Of a stretch of DNA of 44,781 nucleotides, positions 43,364 through 44,781 are shown piece after piece; the stretch's first letter is position 1, and each line of letters starts with the position of its first letter. Below the pieces are notes generated by a model that saw nothing but the letters and a program-made list of their open reading frames with translations, was not told the DNA's origin and searched no databases. Source of the stretch: Halorubrum coriense DSM 10284 (GTDB taxonomy: Archaea; Halobacteriota; Halobacteria; Halobacteriales; Haloferacaceae); the NCBI RefSeq assembly GCF_000337035.1, contig NZ_AOJL01000013.1:83566-128346 (forward strand). Direction: 5' to 3'. The translations under genes were made by a program, and so were the position numbers.

Positions 43364-44605
43364 ATGAAGATTGAGGTTAACGCGCTTGGGCAGTTTAACC
43401 AACTTGCTCATGACGGGTCGAAACAGGCTGCGCGATCACTTGGCCAACTGACTAACGTCCAGCCGACAGTTGAAGCGACAAGCATTGACCTCCTTCGGCG
43501 TCGAGATATCGTTGCGGATCTTCACAATCAGGAACTTGTCGGTATTTCCAGTGACTTCTCTGGCGGGATTGCTGGAACAGCACTACTTATTTTCAACATG
43601 ACTGGCGCAAAGACACTCGCAAAGAGTCTCCCCGGTAATAAAGGTGGAGAGATCGGGCTTGAACCCCGACTCACCGAAGTCGGAAACATCATGCTGAGTG
43701 GATTCATCGACGGCTGGGCAGACTACCTCAACCAGTCCATCGATCAGCGTCCACCAACCTACCTCACTGGAGATGGAGCAGATGTTATCCCAGATGCGTT
43801 ACCGCTCAATGAGACTTCAAATCAGGTATTGACCATAAATAGCACATTTGAAACGACAAACGCCGTAGTTGAGACGACAGCGTATATTTTTCTCCAGGAG
43901 GCGTCGTTCAAGCGTATTCTTGATAATCAACTCTCTAGTGAGTCGACCCCGATCCCGCTCGACAAACTCCAAGCATTCAGCCAAATGGCTGCGAAAGGTG
44001 GCGACACCGCAGGCGATAATATTACGACGATGACTGGCATCGAGACAACGGTCACGATTAGCCGCATGAGCTTTCTCCCCATTGAACAGATCGGGCCACG
44101 ACTTGGTGATGAACAACACGTTGGTGTGGTTGCCGAACTGACTGGCTTACCAACCGGATATATTCTCATCCTCTTCGATGAAGCCTCTGGTGAAACAATT
44201 GCGGAGGCGATGGGTACCGGCGAGGTTACCGATGGATTCGAAGAGCTACACAAAAGCGCAATTGAGGAGATTGGGAATATTATGATCAGTGGATTCGTTG
44301 ATGGCTGGGCCAATGTGCTTAGCACATCGAACCAGCACACTCCTCCGGAGTTCGTTCACGATTTTGCGTCGGCTATTGTTGACCCAATAATGCTTGATTT
44401 TGCGACAACACAAGAGTATGTGTTTGGATTCGATACGCTTATTCAAACGACATCAGAACCCGTGCAATGTCAGATTCTCGCGCTCCCGAGAGCTGAGGAG
44501 CTCAAACAGGCACTTGATGAACTATCGATTAGTGAACTGTCTGCCGATGTTGAGGCCAAAATGAAAGCTGACCCCAAGTCATTATTCGACAACCACGCCG
44601 AGTAG
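43364..44605 (+). CDS. cheC: CheC-family chemotaxis phosphatase, double-domain
   Basis: The 413-residue protein contains two CheC phosphatase helices with the full consensus ExxNx22P: Glu105-Asn108-Pro131 (LTEVGNIMLSGFIDGWAD) and Glu302-Asn305-Pro328 (EEIGNIMISGFVDGWAN). CheC dephosphorylates CheY-P and, in archaea, links to the archaellum motor through CheF. Long CheC proteins with two such units are known in haloarchaea (CheC2 type). No other che genes are in the window, so it is an accessory copy. It may be co-transcribed with the gene 28 nt upstream. It lies 3.6 kb from the htr-opsin operon. Confidence 0.9.
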   Translation: MKIEVNALGQFNQLAHDGSKQAARSLGQLTNVQPTVEATSIDLLRRRDIVADLHNQELVGISSDFSGGIAGTALLIFNMTGAKTLAKSLPGNKGGEIGLEPRLTEVGNIMLSGFIDGWADYLNQSIDQRPPTYLTGDGADVIPDALPLNETSNQVLTINSTFETTNAVVETTAYIFLQEASFKRILDNQLSSESTPIPLDKLQAFSQMAAKGGDTAGDNITTMTGIETTVTISRMSFLPIEQIGPRLGDEQHVGVVAELTGLPTGYILILFDEASGETIAEAMGTGEVTDGFEELHKSAIEEIGNIMISGFVDGWANVLSTSNQHTPPEFVHDFASAIVDPIMLDFATTQEYVFGFDTLIQTTSEPVQCQILALPRAEELKQALDELSISELSADVEAKMKADPKSLFDNHAE

Positions 44606-44648
44606 TTGTGGCGAATGTTTTGAACTGACTGCTGGATATTCACCATGT

Positions 44649-44703
44649 TTGACATTCCCCCCACGCCTGAAGACGCGGGAATCTCACGGCACCGCACCGC
44701 TGG
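44649..44703 (-). mobile_element. IS1341-type right end
   Basis: On the minus strand CCAGCGGTGCGGTGCCGTGA, GATTCCCGCGTCTTCAGGCG and TGGGGGGAATGTCAA repeat the right end at 29909-29963 with few differences. It follows a tnpB 3' end and terminates the element that continues past the right edge. Confidence 0.65.
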
Positions 44704-44726
44704 ATTGGGATATTAGGGTTTACAGT

Positions 44727-44781
44727 CTACCACCTCTGCCCGAGGTTGGAATCCTCGAGAGAGGTCGTGAAGGTAGACTCC
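44727..44781 (-). pseudogene. Probable TnpB C-terminus, running off the right edge
   Basis: The minus-strand frame reads ESTFTTSLEDSNLGQRW and a TAG. The placement 24 nt before a right-end hairpin fits a tnpB tail. Only 18 codons are visible, so whether the gene is intact beyond the edge is unknown; it is listed as a partial gene rather than a proven pseudogene. Confidence 0.4.

Overview
The window is chromosomal or megaplasmid DNA of a haloarchaeon (class Halobacteria). The evidence is acidic proteins, a CetZ tubulin-like protein, an Orc1/Cdc6 initiator, a TFB fragment, a HalX-type response regulator, a Bat-type activator, a haloarchaeal transducer/opsin pair, twin-arginine lipoproteins and archaeal TATA promoters. 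Base composition is moderate for the class. Together with many IS1341/IS200-605 ends it recalls Haloquadratum-like lineages, but the genus cannot be fixed from the sequence alone.

Layout. 0-2.7 kb: a TnpB right end abutting a truncated tfb gene, then glutamine-dependent NAD synthetase and a CBS-pair protein. 2.7-7.3 kb: a plasmid-like replication island with a decayed family B DNA polymerase interrupted only by TAG codons, a TnpB remnant, and orc1/cdc6 flanked by copies of a 21-bp origin repeat (inverted pairs upstream, a ~105-bp-spaced tandem array downstream). A small conserved gene with a CCAACA/TGTTGG operator closes the island. 7.3-14.3 kb: an HD hydrolase between IS6-like ends, exonuclease VII (xseA/xseB), a PadR regulator, CetZ and a large membrane protein. 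14.3-20 kb: small membrane proteins, a frameshifted HExxH membrane-protease-like gene, a DUF6498-type protein, and several truncated genes next to TnpB ends.

20-36 kb: a signalling-rich region with three histidine kinases, a HalX response regulator, a winged-helix regulator and a Bat-type activator, interspersed with two more DUF6498-like proteins, lipoproteins, and an IS6-like element carrying a VapBC toxin-antitoxin pair. 36-40.2 kb: a GC-richer segment holding a transducer (htr) translationally coupled to a seven-helix opsin homologue in which the retinal-binding lysine is arginine. The pair is bracketed by a 40-bp direct repeat, and a decayed peptidase lies beside it. 40.2-44.8 kb: a decayed rhomboid protease, an SDR dehydrogenase, an orphan N-terminal module resembling conjugation ATPases, a double-domain CheC phosphatase, and another TnpB end.

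The most notable items are: (i) the htr-opsin pair, where retinal attachment and most pocket residues appear lost but the transducer-contact residues remain, suggesting a light-independent membrane sensor; (ii) the origin-repeat architecture around orc1; (iii) IS6-like ends bracketing passenger genes; (iv) gene remnants interrupted only by amber codons.
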